In this document: positions 35,644 through 44,217 of the stretch, piece after piece
How the letters are laid out: each line of letters begins with the position of its first letter
Position numbering within the stretch: position 1 is the first letter of the stretch
NCBI RefSeq assembly: GCF_003289925.1
Contig: NZ_QLZQ01000001.1
Location: forward strand, 930,001-994,000
Direction of reading: 5' to 3'
DNA length: 64,000 bases
DNA from: Planococcus maitriensis
Lineage (GTDB): Bacteria > Bacillota > Bacilli > Bacillales_A > Planococcaceae
Notes under the pieces: generated by a model
What the model saw: only the letters and a program-made list of their open reading frames with translations
Told to the model about the DNA's origin: nothing
Databases searched by the model: none
Position numbers and translations under genes: made by a program

Positions 35644-36615
35644 ATGGCGTTTGAAACAAGGATTACGGAACTTTTAGGAATCGACTATCCGATCATCCAG
35701 GGGGGCTTGGCATACTTGGCGTATGCCGATCTGGCAGCAGCGGTCTCGAATGCGGGGGGGCTTGGGCAAATCACTGCCATGAGCCTTCCTGGGCCGGATG
35801 AATTGCGGGACGAAATCCGTAAAGTCCGTGAATTGACGGATAAGCCGTTTGGGGTGAACTTTGCGATCGGTGAGCACGGGCGGGCATTTTCGCATATGCT
35901 CGATGTGGCGATCGAAGAACAGGTACCGGTTGTATCGATGACTGGTGGCAACCCGACGCCGATTTTCGAGCAATTGGAAGGAACGGATATCAAGAAATTG
36001 GTGTTGGTTGCAGCAAGACGGCAAGCTGAAAAAGCGGAAAAACTTGGTGCGGATGCGGTGATGGTCGTCGGGCATGAAGGCGGCGGGCATCTTGGCCGTG
36101 ATGATATCGGAACGATGGTCTTGATCCCGCAGGTGGTCGATGCCGTATCGATTCCTGTAATCGCTTCCGGAGGCATTGGCGATGGCCGGGGATGGATGGC
36201 GGCGCACGCACTCGGAGCCGAAGGAATTGAAATGGGGACGCGCTTCATCGCCACCAAAGAATGCGTTCACGCCTCGCAGCTGTATAAGCAGCATTTGATC
36301 GACAGCACGGAAAACGATACAGTGATCATCAAGCGCAGCATCGGCGCACCGGCCCGCACTTTGTCCAATTCTTGGACAACCCGGATTTTGGAAATCGAAA
36401 AAGAGGCGCCGAGCTATGAAGCGTTGAAAGATTATATTAGCGGCACCGCCAATAAACGCTATATCTATGATGGGGAAGAAGAAAGCGGCTTTGGCTGGGC
36501 AGGCCAAGTGACGGGCCTGATCCGGGATGTGCCGACTGTCCAGGAATTGTTCGACCGGATGATCCAGCAGACAGAGGAAATACGGAAACGCTGGGGAATT
36601 ATTGAAAAAGGGTAG
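35644..36615 (+). CDS. Nitronate monooxygenase family FMN enzyme
   Basis: TIM-barrel flavoprotein of 323 residues. It has PIIQGGLAYLA (16-26), GHEGGGHLGRDDIGTM (about 142-157, with the family His) and IPVIASGGIGDGRG (phosphate-binding, about 172-185), the class typified by 2-nitropropane dioxygenase/FabK-like enzymes. These oxidise alkyl nitronates or act as enoyl reductases. The exact activity is uncertain. AAAGGAGTGG precedes the ATG, and yktA follows after nine bases, so the two are probably co-transcribed. Confidence 0.88.
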   Translation: MAFETRITELLGIDYPIIQGGLAYLAYADLAAAVSNAGGLGQITAMSLPGPDELRDEIRKVRELTDKPFGVNFAIGEHGRAFSHMLDVAIEEQVPVVSMTGGNPTPIFEQLEGTDIKKLVLVAARRQAEKAEKLGADAVMVVGHEGGGHLGRDDIGTMVLIPQVVDAVSIPVIASGGIGDGRGWMAAHALGAEGIEMGTRFIATKECVHASQLYKQHLIDSTENDTVIIKRSIGAPARTLSNSWTTRILEIEKEAPSYEALKDYISGTANKRYIYDGEEESGFGWAGQVTGLIRDVPTVQELFDRMIQQTEEIRKRWGIIEKG

Positions 36616-36624
36616 GTGAAGGCA

Positions 36625-36900
36625 ATGGAATACTCATATCCATTTTCCATCGATTGGACGACTGATGAAATCGTCGATGTCGTGGAATTTTTCGAAGCGA
36701 TAGAAAAGGCTTATGAAAAAGGGATCAATCGCCAGGAGTTGATGGAAAAGTATCGCAAGTTCAAGAAAGTCGTACCCTCGATGGCGGAGGAAAAGACGTA
36801 CTTCCGCGAATTCGAGGAAGAAAGCGGCTATGTCAGTTTCACCGTTGTCAAGAAGATGAAAGAAGCTTCAGGCGATGAAACGATCCGCCTCAAAAGATAA
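36625..36900 (+). CDS. yktA: UPF0223 family protein YktA
   Basis: The 91-residue soluble helical protein contains YPFSIDWTTDEIVDVVEFF and VPSMAEEKTYFREFEEESGY, as in B. subtilis YktA. Function unknown. The ATG at 36625 follows GTAGGTGAAGG; the GTG nine bases earlier overlaps that site. It is followed by yktB on the opposite strand, as in B. subtilis gene order. Confidence 0.9.
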   Translation: MEYSYPFSIDWTTDEIVDVVEFFEAIEKAYEKGINRQELMEKYRKFKKVVPSMAEEKTYFREFEEESGYVSFTVVKKMKEASGDETIRLKR

Positions 36901-36902
36901 GG

Positions 36903-36937
36903 AAAAACCGCCGTTCATCGCTGAACGGCGGTTTTTT
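36903..36937. terminator. Bidirectional terminator embedded in the yktB 3' end
   Basis: AAAAACCGCCGTTC pairs with GAACGGCGGTTTTTT. One arm and the loop encode the last residues and stop codon of yktB. Confidence 0.92.
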
Positions 36938-37559
36938 CGTTTGCCTGGAGCAACTTCCGGTAAATCGGGAGCAGCTCACGGAATGTTTCTTCTGCAAAAG
37001 CATAGAATCCGTCTTTATCGAGCACGGCAGCATCTGTTCTTGCCAAATGCCTGCCGATGACGAGTTCCCCTTTTTTAACATCGCGAAGCCGTATGAGCAA
37101 TTTTTCCACGCCCTCTTTACCGAGCGACTCGATGGCATCCGCATCGGGCTTCATATGGTCGCCTGAAACGACGAAACCGGAAGGCAGTTCGGCTAATGTT
37201 CCTGCAGAAAGCAGTTTGTTCGCCATTTCCGGTTTGCCCGGCGCTTCATAAATGACGGCTAGAATGACAAATACGTGGCTTTCCCACAGCCCGATCTGAA
37301 AATGCGGTACGGCTTTATAACCTCGTTTATAAGGCGCGAATGCCACCCAGCTGTCATTCGGCGGATTGACGGTCCGGCGCATATGTTTCGCCACATGCGG
37401 AAAAAACTCATCCCCGGTTTCCCCGGAGAAATAAGCGGAAAAGTCTTGGCCCAGAGCTTCGAATTTCGGCCGCACATGAGCGGTTAAAGCTTCCATGCGC
37501 GCCTCGAGTCCTGGCGTTTCGAATACTTCAAAGTCTTGTTCAGTCCAGTACGGTTTCAC
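36915..37559 (-). CDS. yktB: UPF0637 (DUF1054) family protein YktB
   Basis: The 214-residue protein starts MKPYWTEQDFEVFETPGLEA and contains PHFQIGLWESHVFV and GRHLARTDAAVLDKDGF, the YktB/DUF1054 family. Function unknown. The ATG has GGAGG eight bases upstream. Its last six residues are encoded inside the terminator hairpin shared with yktA. Confidence 0.9.
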   Translation of the reverse strand: MKPYWTEQDFEVFETPGLEARMEALTAHVRPKFEALGQDFSAYFSGETGDEFFPHVAKHMRRTVNPPNDSWVAFAPYKRGYKAVPHFQIGLWESHVFVILAVIYEAPGKPEMANKLLSAGTLAELPSGFVVSGDHMKPDADAIESLGKEGVEKLLIRLRDVKKGELVIGRHLARTDAAVLDKDGFYAFAEETFRELLPIYRKLLQANEKTAVQR

Positions 37560-37676
37560 GGACTTCGCCTCCTTAAATGATCATCACGGTTTATTTTAAC
37601 GAAGTTTGGAAAGAATGAATATAAATAAGTTTTCAAGAGGAAAAAATGGGGTAAAGATGTGTAACAAACATCGCAG

Positions 37677-37690
37677 TCGGAATATTCCGA
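37677..37690. promoter_or_regulatory. Perfect 14-bp palindrome upstream of ykzI
   Basis: TCGGAATATTCCGA, a perfect dyad 25 bases before the ykzI start. It extends to 18 bases with one G-T pair. It could bind a dimeric regulator; none is identified. Confidence 0.45.
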
Positions 37691-37715
37691 TTATGAGGGA
37701 AGGGGGGGCTCACTT

Positions 37716-37910
37716 ATGAAGCAGATGATACAGATTATCCGGAAGGCGGATGTAGAAAAGGAGTACATTAATACCTTGAAGCTGGAACTTGATTACGAAT
37801 TGGCCACCTTGTATGATGCAATGCAGCAAGACGACAGCAGCCAAAAGGAAAAAAGCAAGAAACGGCTGGCAGAAATACAGGTAGAACTGGAGGCTCTTCA
37901 TGCATTGTAA
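37716..37910 (+). CDS. ykzI: Small helical protein, YkzI-like
   Basis: The 64-residue protein is highly charged and probably one helical hairpin (VEKEYINTLKLELDYELATLY). It corresponds by size and position, between yktB and yktC, to B. subtilis YkzI; I am inferring the name mainly from context. GAAGGGGGG lies eight bases before the ATG. A terminator follows. Function unknown. Confidence 0.75.
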   Translation: MKQMIQIIRKADVEKEYINTLKLELDYELATLYDAMQQDDSSQKEKSKKRLAEIQVELEALHAL

Positions 37911-37927
37911 ACGAACAACCATACCGT

Positions 37928-37966
37928 AAAAGCATCTGCTGGCTAAAGACAGTGGATGCTTTTTTC
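37928..37966 (+). terminator. Terminator of ykzI
   Basis: AAAAGCATC pairs with GATGCTTTTTT, with an inner CTG/CAG. Confidence 0.82.
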
Positions 37967-38001
37967 GTTATACTGAAAAGAAACAAGGGGGGAGCTCATA
38001 C

Positions 38002-38799
38002 ATGGACCAGCACGCAATGGACCGTTACATAAAATCAATGATCAAAGAAGCTGGGCATCGGATCCGCAATTCATTTCTCAGCGATATTTCAGTGGATACG
38101 AAAGCCCATGCGAATGATTTAGTCACGAACGTCGATAAAGAAGTGGAAAAGTTCTTCATCCGCCATATCCGGGAAGATTTTCCGGGCCACCGTGTCTTTG
38201 GCGAAGAAGGATTTGGGGACCAGATCGATGAATTAAGCGGTACGGTGTGGATGCTCGATCCGATCGACGGCACCATGAATTTCGTGCATCAACGCCGTAA
38301 TTTCGCCATCTCGCTCGGCATCTATCAAGATGGGGTCGGAAAGATGGGCTATATCTATGACGTCGTCAACGACGATCTGTATCATGCGATTGCAGGCGGC
38401 GGCGCTTATTATAACGATGAACGCCTGCAGCCGCTTTTAGAGACGGACATCAGCGAATCGATCATCGGCATGAACGCCATGTGGGCAACGCCGAACCGGC
38501 ACGTGGAGCATGAAGCCACCATCCGGCTCGTTCATGAAGCACGCGGCATGCGTTCATACGGTTCCGCGGCGCTTGAGCTCGCTTACCTGGCGAGCGGGCG
38601 CATCGATGCTTATATATCCATGAGGCTGTCGCCATGGGACATTGCCGGGGGATTGGTCATGGCAAAAGAAGTAGGTGCTGTCGCGAGCAATTTTTCGGGG
38701 CAACCTGCCAACCTGCTGAAGTCGGATACATTCGTCGCCGCTAACCCGTCCATCCACCGGAAATTGCTTCAGGAATATATCAAACCGAAGCACACATAA
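38002..38799 (+). CDS. yktC: Inositol monophosphatase family protein (YktC)
   Basis: The 265-residue Mg2+-dependent phosphatase has GEEGFG (about 74-79), WMLDPIDGTMNFVHQ (about 91-105, motif A with metal Asp residues) and SPWDIAGGLVMAKE (about 211-224, motif B). The family hydrolyses inositol 1-phosphate, related sugar phosphates or NADP/fructose bisphosphate. It matches B. subtilis YktC by position. GGGGGGAGC precedes the ATG. Confidence 0.92.
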   Translation: MDQHAMDRYIKSMIKEAGHRIRNSFLSDISVDTKAHANDLVTNVDKEVEKFFIRHIREDFPGHRVFGEEGFGDQIDELSGTVWMLDPIDGTMNFVHQRRNFAISLGIYQDGVGKMGYIYDVVNDDLYHAIAGGGAYYNDERLQPLLETDISESIIGMNAMWATPNRHVEHEATIRLVHEARGMRSYGSAALELAYLASGRIDAYISMRLSPWDIAGGLVMAKEVGAVASNFSGQPANLLKSDTFVAANPSIHRKLLQEYIKPKHT

Positions 38800-38830
38800 A
38801 AAAGAGGCCGGGATCTCCCGGCCTCTTTTT
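38799..38830. terminator. Bidirectional terminator (yktC / ylaF)
   Basis: AAAAAGAGGCCGGG, loop ATCT, CCCGGCCTCTTTTT. Confidence 0.95.
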
Positions 38831-38837
38831 CATGCGT

Positions 38838-39047
38838 TTATAATGCGCCTGCTTCACGCATTTCTTTTTTGCGCTTGAACCCGAAGCCCATGATGACCAT
38901 TAACAATAGAATAGAAAGGAAAATGCCGGTCACGCTGCGAAGTGCCACTGCGACGCCGATGAGCACCATAGCCCCGATTGCGGCCAATGAATATAGTACG
39001 AAAATCCATTTAATATTATGCCACGATTCAACAATCGCTTCTTTCAT
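38838..39047 (-). CDS. ylaF: Small membrane protein YlaF (DUF5325)
   Basis: The 69-residue protein has two membrane helices (about 14-33 and 39-55) and a basic C-terminus (FKRKKEMRE). Size, topology and position next to typA fit YlaF of B. subtilis. Function unknown. AGGTTAG lies upstream of the ATG. It is divergent from typA. Confidence 0.8.
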   Translation of the reverse strand: MKEAIVESWHNIKWIFVLYSLAAIGAMVLIGVAVALRSVTGIFLSILLLMVIMGFGFKRKKEMREAGAL

Positions 39048-39102
39048 ACCATCTAACCTCCTGCATACGCATGAAATAAAATCGTAGGGTTTTTCCCCTA
39101 TA

Positions 39103-39119
39103 TGTGCTATACTAGCACA
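39103..39119. promoter_or_regulatory. Inverted repeat over the typA -10 region
   Basis: TGTGCTA, TAC, TAGCACA: a perfect 7-bp dyad containing the -10 hexamer TATACT (39108-39113). A second small dyad, TAGGG/CCCTA, lies just upstream (39085-39101). This arrangement suggests a repressor site on the typA promoter. Confidence 0.5.
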
Positions 39120-39155
39120 GTTATAGGCTCGAAAAAAGAATATTGGAGTGAAAGT

Positions 39156-41003
39156 ATGACTAACCTTAGAAACGATTTACGAAACATTGCGATTATCGCA
39201 CACGTTGACCACGGCAAAACGACATTGGTGGATCAGTTGCTTCAGCAATCAGGGATCTTCAGATCGAACGAACATGTTGAGGAGCGGGCGATGGATTCTA
39301 ACGACATTGAAAGAGAACGCGGAATCACAATCCTGGCGAAAAATACCGCGATTCAATATAAAGACGCTAAAATCAATATCCTGGATACTCCTGGACACGC
39401 CGATTTCGGCGGCGAAGTGGAGCGCATCATGAAAATGGTTGACGGTGTCCTGCTTGTTGTCGATGCTTACGAAGGCTGTATGCCACAGACACGCTTTGTA
39501 TTGAAAAAAGCGCTTGAGCAAAACCTCAAACCGATTGTAGTCGTCAATAAAATCGACCGCGATTTCGCGCGTCCGGATGAAGTTGTCGATGAAGTCATCG
39601 AATTGTTCATCGAACTTGAAGCAAACGACGACCAATTGGAATTCCCGGTCATTTTCGCATCGGGCATGAACGGAACTGCCAGCCTTTCATCTGACCCGGC
39701 TGACCAGGAAGAAAACATGCAGGTCATTTATGATGCCATCATGGACCACGTCCCGGCACCGATCGATAACCGCGAGGAGCCATTGCAATTTCAAGTGGCG
39801 CTTCTCGATTACAACGACTATGTCGGCCGTATCGGAATCGGGCGCGTATTCCGCGGCACGATCGAAGTGGGGCAATCCGTATCCTTGATGAAACTGGACG
39901 GATCTGTCAAAAACTTCCGTATCACGAAAATCCACGGATTCATGGGCTTGAAGCGCGTTGAGATCCAAAAAGCCGAAGCGGGCGATTTGATCGCAATCTC
40001 CGGACTCGAAGACATCAACGTTGGTGAAACAGTATGCCCTCAAGACCATCCTGAAGCATTGCCGGTTCTCCGTATCGATGAACCGACACTGCAAATGACA
40101 TTCCTTGTCAACAACAGCCCGTTCGCCGGTAAAGAAGGCAAGTTCATCACTTCAAGAAAAATCCAGGAGCGTTTGGATGCCCAATTGGAGACAGACGTTT
40201 CCTTGCGCGTCGATCCTACTGATTCCCCTGATGCATGGGTCGTTTCGGGCCGTGGGGAACTGCATTTATCGATCCTGATCGAGAACATGCGCCGTGAAGG
40301 ATTCGAACTTCAAGTGTCAAAACCTGAAGTTATCGTCCGCATGGTGGATGGCGTCCGCTGTGAACCGGTTGAACGCGTCCAAGTGGATGTTCCTGAAGAA
40401 TATACTGGCGCGATCATCGAATCACTCGGCGAACGCAAAGGCGAAATGCTCGATATGATCAATAACGGAAGCGGACAAGTCCGTTTGGTATTCAATGTCC
40501 CTGCACGCGGATTGATCGGTTATACGACTGAATTCCTGACGCAGACACGTGGATACGGCATCATCAACCACACATTCGACAGCTATCAGCCAGTCGCGGC
40601 AGGACGCGTAGGCGGCCGTCGCCAAGGCGTACTTGTTTCCATGGAACGCGGAAAAGCTTCCACTTACGGCTTGATGGGCATTGAAGACCGCGGTACTTCA
40701 TTCGTGGAAGTCGGCACTGAAATCTATGAAGGCATGATCGTCGGTGAGCATAACCGTGACAACGATTTGACAGTTAATATCGTCAAGATCAAAGCGGCTA
40801 CCAACATCCGTTCAGCCAATAAAGACCAGACGACAACGATGAAAAAAGCACGCCTCATGAGCCTCGAGGAAGCTCTTGAATACTTGAACGATGACGAGTA
40901 TTGTGAAATCACTCCTCAATCGATCCGTTTGCGCAAGAAGATTCTGGATAAGAATGAGCGTGAGCGTATGGCTAAGAAGAAGAAAGTAGCCATCGAAGAA
41001 TAA
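39156..41003 (+). CDS. typA: Translational GTPase TypA/BipA
   Basis: The 615-residue ribosome-associated GTPase has G1 [10 protein letters not shown] (about 14-23), G2 RERGITI, G3 [11 protein letters not shown] (about 76-86) and G4 NKIDR, followed by EF-G-like domains II, III, V and the BipA-specific C-terminal domain. BipA aids 50S assembly and stress adaptation, especially in the cold. ATG at 39156 follows TTGGAGTGA; an 18-residue extension upstream covers the promoter and is rejected. Confidence 0.95.
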   Translation: MTNLRNDLRNIAIIAHVDHGKTTLVDQLLQQSGIFRSNEHVEERAMDSNDIERERGITILAKNTAIQYKDAKINILDTPGHADFGGEVERIMKMVDGVLLVVDAYEGCMPQTRFVLKKALEQNLKPIVVVNKIDRDFARPDEVVDEVIELFIELEANDDQLEFPVIFASGMNGTASLSSDPADQEENMQVIYDAIMDHVPAPIDNREEPLQFQVALLDYNDYVGRIGIGRVFRGTIEVGQSVSLMKLDGSVKNFRITKIHGFMGLKRVEIQKAEAGDLIAISGLEDINVGETVCPQDHPEALPVLRIDEPTLQMTFLVNNSPFAGKEGKFITSRKIQERLDAQLETDVSLRVDPTDSPDAWVVSGRGELHLSILIENMRREGFELQVSKPEVIVRMVDGVRCEPVERVQVDVPEEYTGAIIESLGERKGEMLDMINNGSGQVRLVFNVPARGLIGYTTEFLTQTRGYGIINHTFDSYQPVAAGRVGGRRQGVLVSMERGKASTYGLMGIEDRGTSFVEVGTEIYEGMIVGEHNRDNDLTVNIVKIKAATNIRSANKDQTTTMKKARLMSLEEALEYLNDDEYCEITPQSIRLRKKILDKNERERMAKKKKVAIEE

Positions 41004-41026
41004 ACAACTGGAAGGATGTATAATCA

Positions 41027-41356
41027 GTGGACGAGCAGGCTTTTGTCTATGAAAATATGTATCCGGTAGCCCGCATTCTTTACCAGAATATGCCGAATTT
41101 CGATGTGGCGGGATATGCACTGTTTGCCGTCATCTTCCTATTATCGGCAGTCGTGTACAAATTGGGCTTTGCCAAAAAACTATCGATCGGAAAAAATGCA
41201 GTCATTATCTTGTTCTTGGCTGCGGGAGGACTCGGCCTGACATTCTTGGCCTTTTTCCTGCCCGTTGTCGAAGGCTTGGTCATAGCCGCATTGATCCTCA
41301 TCCTTTACAAAATCCGCCTTTGGCGCGAAAAACGCGAAAACGCTGCTTCTCAATGA
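41027..41356 (+). CDS. ylaH: YlaH-family membrane protein
   Basis: The 109-residue protein has three predicted membrane helices (about 27-43, 53-75, 77-93) and a basic C-terminus. It is 23 bases after typA, as ylaH is in B. subtilis. The GTG at 41027 follows GGAAGGATG. Function unknown. Its final codons run into the terminator shared with the convergent gene. Confidence 0.85.
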   Translation: MDEQAFVYENMYPVARILYQNMPNFDVAGYALFAVIFLLSAVVYKLGFAKKLSIGKNAVIILFLAAGGLGLTFLAFFLPVVEGLVIAALILILYKIRLWREKRENAASQ

Positions 41357-41371
41357 GAGGCAGCGTTTTTG
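41336..41371. terminator. Bidirectional terminator (ylaH / membrane protein)
   Basis: AAAACGCTGCTTCTC pairs with GAGAGGCAGCGTTTTT. Both flanking genes stop within it. Confidence 0.9.
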
Positions 41372-41799
41372 CGTTCAAATGTCTTATAGAGTATCGGCAG
41401 GAGCAGTGCATAGGTCAGATGAGCCAGGATCCAGTAGAGGAACGCGCCCATATCGGTCGGTTCCGGGACATCGGCTTCCACCGCCAGCATGGCCAGCGGG
41501 AAAAACAGGATGTAAGTCGGCAAGGTAAGCAACAGGCTGATGATCGTCAATTGGCCGAACGTATAGCGCCGGCGTTTGGCGATATACACATAAACGATGC
41601 CGATCACCAGCGAGATGATCAAATGCAAAACGAATTCAGTCAGCTCTGACCAATTCACTTGGTTGACCAGTGGGATGAAATCGACGTTCAATAGCAATTC
41701 GTAATTCCGGACGCCGGTCACTGCCTGCATCCATTTCAGCAACAATCCTAGAATGAGTCCGCTCCAGAAACCGATCCACAAGCCCTTCAATACCTTCAT
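41350..41799 (-). CDS. Uncharacterised four-helix membrane protein
   Basis: The 149-residue protein has four hydrophobic segments (about 8-24, 54-72, 82-104, 121-138) separated by short loops. I do not recognise the family; it superficially resembles YqhR/YagU-type membrane proteins. Its ATG overlaps the ylaI stop (ATGA), so it is the downstream partner of ylaI on the minus strand. Function unknown. Confidence 0.75.
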   Translation of the reverse strand: MKVLKGLWIGFWSGLILGLLLKWMQAVTGVRNYELLLNVDFIPLVNQVNWSELTEFVLHLIISLVIGIVYVYIAKRRRYTFGQLTIISLLLTLPTYILFFPLAMLAVEADVPEPTDMGAFLYWILAHLTYALLLPILYKTFERKNAASH

Positions 41800-42002
41800 C
41801 AGAAATCATCCTCGATGCTGCGGGAGCTGCGGAAGAAATGGAAATGCCCGGTCGCCAGGCGCTCTTCAGTCCGTTTGGTGATCCGGTCATGGCATTCTTC
41901 GCACATATGGGTGTGGATCGGACGGTTACGGAGGCGCTTGGCTTGCAGCGTATCGTCTTCAAGTTCTTCGATTTTATCGCAGATGACGCATTGAACACGC
42001 AT
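41799..42002 (-). CDS. ylaI: YlaI-family zinc-binding-like protein (DUF2197)
   Basis: The 67-residue protein has two cysteine pairs, CVIC (5-8) and CEEC (34-37), typical of a small zinc ribbon, and ends in a His/Phe/Arg-rich segment. It fits YlaI of B. subtilis. There ylaI is co-directional with ylaH; here it lies on the opposite strand. GGAGGAA precedes the ATG. It couples to the membrane protein downstream. Confidence 0.86.
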   Translation of the reverse strand: MRVQCVICDKIEELEDDTLQAKRLRNRPIHTHMCEECHDRITKRTEERLATGHFHFFRSSRSIEDDF

Positions 42003-42013
42003 AGATATTCCTC

Positions 42014-42520
42014 CTATTCGACCCGGATAGCGGTGACATGGGTGATCGGCTGATCGATATTCGAACCATCCGGCAAGAGGATATGGACTGGCCCATCTTC
42101 CCGGAGCGGTTTCCCGTCCTGGCTGAACTTGAAGATCAATTGCTTGGCCTCTTCAATCGGGAAGGCATGTTCGCCTGAAGCGGTTTCGAATACGACCTTC
42201 GACGCGCTGCCGGCCGGCTCTGCATTTTCGAGGAATGGCTGGAAACGCATGCCGAATGTGCCTGTCAGCATGTCTTGTTTTTCCTGGCGCTTGTATTTCT
42301 TCTCGGAATTCAAGGTTGGCGGAACGGTGGCGCCTTCCATGATTTCGCGCGACCAATGTTCGCCCATGCCGCGTTTGTACTCTTCTAGATCGTCCTTATC
42401 GACATGCTCTTCTGTGAAAAATGTCTTAAGATCCAGTTTGCGGTCATCGAAAATCCACACGGTCGGATCCAAAGTCACTTTGTATTGGACTTCCCCTTTA
42501 AATGGTATGATGAATTCCAT
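42014..42520 (-). CDS. Conserved hypothetical protein
   Basis: The 168-residue soluble protein begins MEFIIPFKGEVQYKVTLDPT and has WIFDDRKLDL (about 22-31), a Lys/Glu-rich middle and LLPDGSNIDQPITHVTAI near the end. I recall relatives in other Bacillaceae, sometimes labelled peptidyl-prolyl isomerase, but see no PPIase motif, so I give no function. GGAGGG precedes the ATG. It is 11 bases upstream of ylaI on the same strand, likely one operon. Confidence 0.75.
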   Translation of the reverse strand: MEFIIPFKGEVQYKVTLDPTVWIFDDRKLDLKTFFTEEHVDKDDLEEYKRGMGEHWSREIMEGATVPPTLNSEKKYKRQEKQDMLTGTFGMRFQPFLENAEPAGSASKVVFETASGEHAFPIEEAKQLIFKFSQDGKPLREDGPVHILLPDGSNIDQPITHVTAIRVE

Positions 42521-42684
42521 AAATAAAACCCTCCATTATAGTATCTCTCTTCTTCAGTATAACTGTTCGGCCCCGATTCCCAAAGGGTTTAATCCCTTTT
42601 ATGAGAGACTTGCAATTTGACAGCGTAAAAGATACACTTTAAACAGGCTAATGGAGCAGAAATACAAGTGATGGGGGAGTCCTC

Positions 42685-42966
42685 ATGGAACATACAGAAG
42701 AACAGACTTATCAGGAAAAAGCGCTGGAACTCCTTAAAGCTGATGCAGAGAAAATCGAGCAATTGATCAAGGTGCAGATGGATCATCTTACATTGCCGTC
42801 CTGCCCTTTATACGAAGAAGTTCTTGATACGCAAATGTTTGGCTTATCACGGGAAATCGATTTCGCCGTCAAGCTCGGTTTGATCGAACGTGAGACCGGT
42901 AAAAATTTAATGGATACGCTGGAGAAGAAACTGTCCATCCTCCACGATGCGTATACAAATAAATGA
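42685..42966 (+). CDS. ylaN: YlaN family protein (UPF0358)
   Basis: The 93-residue helical protein carries the highly conserved [20 protein letters not shown] (about 37-56) of YlaN. YlaN is essential under some conditions and has been linked to iron: it binds Fe2+ and modulates Fur in S. aureus and B. subtilis. GGGGGAG precedes the ATG. It lies upstream of ftsW, as in B. subtilis, with a terminator between. Confidence 0.93.
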   Translation: MEHTEEQTYQEKALELLKADAEKIEQLIKVQMDHLTLPSCPLYEEVLDTQMFGLSREIDFAVKLGLIERETGKNLMDTLEKKLSILHDAYTNK

Positions 42967-43001
42967 CCCAAAACTCAAACGATTCCAGTTTGGGTTTTTT
43001 T
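42966..43001 (+). terminator. Terminator of ylaN
   Basis: ACCCAAAACT pairs with AGTTTGGGT (one bulge) and is followed by a T run. Confidence 0.82.
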
Positions 43002-43035
43002 ACTAATGAATCCAATTGAATGAGGTATAAAAACA

Positions 43036-44202
43036 ATGAAATCCTACATCAAGAAATACGGCAAGTACATAGACTACCCGCTTCTCTTTACATACCTAGC
43101 CCTCACCATTTTCGGGCTGATCATGATTTACTCCTCGAGCATGGCCTGGTCCGTGAACTATTATAATGACTCGCCCGACCGCTTCTACATACAGCAATTG
43201 ATCAACTTGGCCATCGCTTATCCTGTATTCTTGCTCGCTGCCGTATTCCCTTATAAGCATTTCAAGAAAAAGTGGATGATGGCGACCGTTCTCGCGGTCA
43301 TCTTTACAGGGCTCATCCTGGTCCACTTTATCGGCTTCGCGGCAGGCGGTGCAAAAAGTTGGATCAGCCTCGGGTTCGCCAATATCCAGCCATCGGAAGT
43401 CGCCAAAGTCGGCTTGATTTTCTATTTGGCAGGCGTGTTTTCCAATAAATACCGCAATGGCTCCATCAACAAACTGAACGAATCGATCATTCCGCCGGTC
43501 ATTATCCTGACGGCTGTTTTGCTGTTGGTTTTCCTTGAGCCTGACTTAGGGTCGATGGTCATCATCGGCGCAGTCGGCCTGTCGGTAATGGCGGCATCTG
43601 GCGTCCGTTTAAAGCCGTTCGTGAAATTGGCGGGAATCGTCATTGCAGCTGCCGCTGTTTTCATCGTTCCTGCGATGTTGTTCGCCAAAGACCTGATTTT
43701 CACGGAAAAACGCATGGGGCGCATCGATGCTTTCTTCAACCCGTTTTCGGATGAACTCGGGTTCGGCTTCCAGATCGTCAACGGTTATTTGGCGATCGGT
43801 TCAGGCGGGCTGGGCGGACTCGGGCTCGGCCAATCGATCCAGAAGCTTGGCTATCTGCCGGAACCCCATACGGATTTCATCATGTCGGTCATTGCGGAAG
43901 AGCTTGGCGTTCTAGGAGTCTTCGTTGTCATCGGCGGATTGGGCTTCGTCGTCCTGCGGGGGTTGTGGATCGCGATGACGACTAGCGACCCGCTTGCGCG
44001 CATGCTTGCCGCCGGTGTCGCAAGCATGATCGGCATCCAATCTTTTGTCAATCTCGGCGGCCTCTCAGGAATCATTCCGCTGACAGGGGTGACTCTTCCG
44101 TTTATAAGCTATGGCGGAACCTCGGTAATTTTGTTATCTTTAGCTATGGGAGTATTGATGAATGTTTCCATGTTCAACAAATACGAAAAAACGAAAAAGT
44201 AA
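43036..44202 (+). CDS. ftsW: Peptidoglycan glycosyltransferase FtsW
   Basis: SEDS-family polymerase of 388 residues with about ten membrane helices. It shows the family segment GGAKSWISLGFANIQPSEVAK (divided here: AKSWISLG about 108-115, IQPSEVAK about 120-127) and, near the C-terminus, GLSGIIPLTGVTLPFISYGG (about 339-358). FtsW makes septal glycan with its partner penicillin-binding protein. Position between ylaN and pycA matches B. subtilis ftsW (ylaO). It is followed within 15 bases by pycA. Confidence 0.94.
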   Translation: MKSYIKKYGKYIDYPLLFTYLALTIFGLIMIYSSSMAWSVNYYNDSPDRFYIQQLINLAIAYPVFLLAAVFPYKHFKKKWMMATVLAVIFTGLILVHFIGFAAGGAKSWISLGFANIQPSEVAKVGLIFYLAGVFSNKYRNGSINKLNESIIPPVIILTAVLLLVFLEPDLGSMVIIGAVGLSVMAASGVRLKPFVKLAGIVIAAAAVFIVPAMLFAKDLIFTEKRMGRIDAFFNPFSDELGFGFQIVNGYLAIGSGGLGGLGLGQSIQKLGYLPEPHTDFIMSVIAEELGVLGVFVVIGGLGFVVLRGLWIAMTTSDPLARMLAAGVASMIGIQSFVNLGGLSGIIPLTGVTLPFISYGGTSVILLSLAMGVLMNVSMFNKYEKTKK

Positions 44203-44217
44203 AGGGTGTGCGACGGA

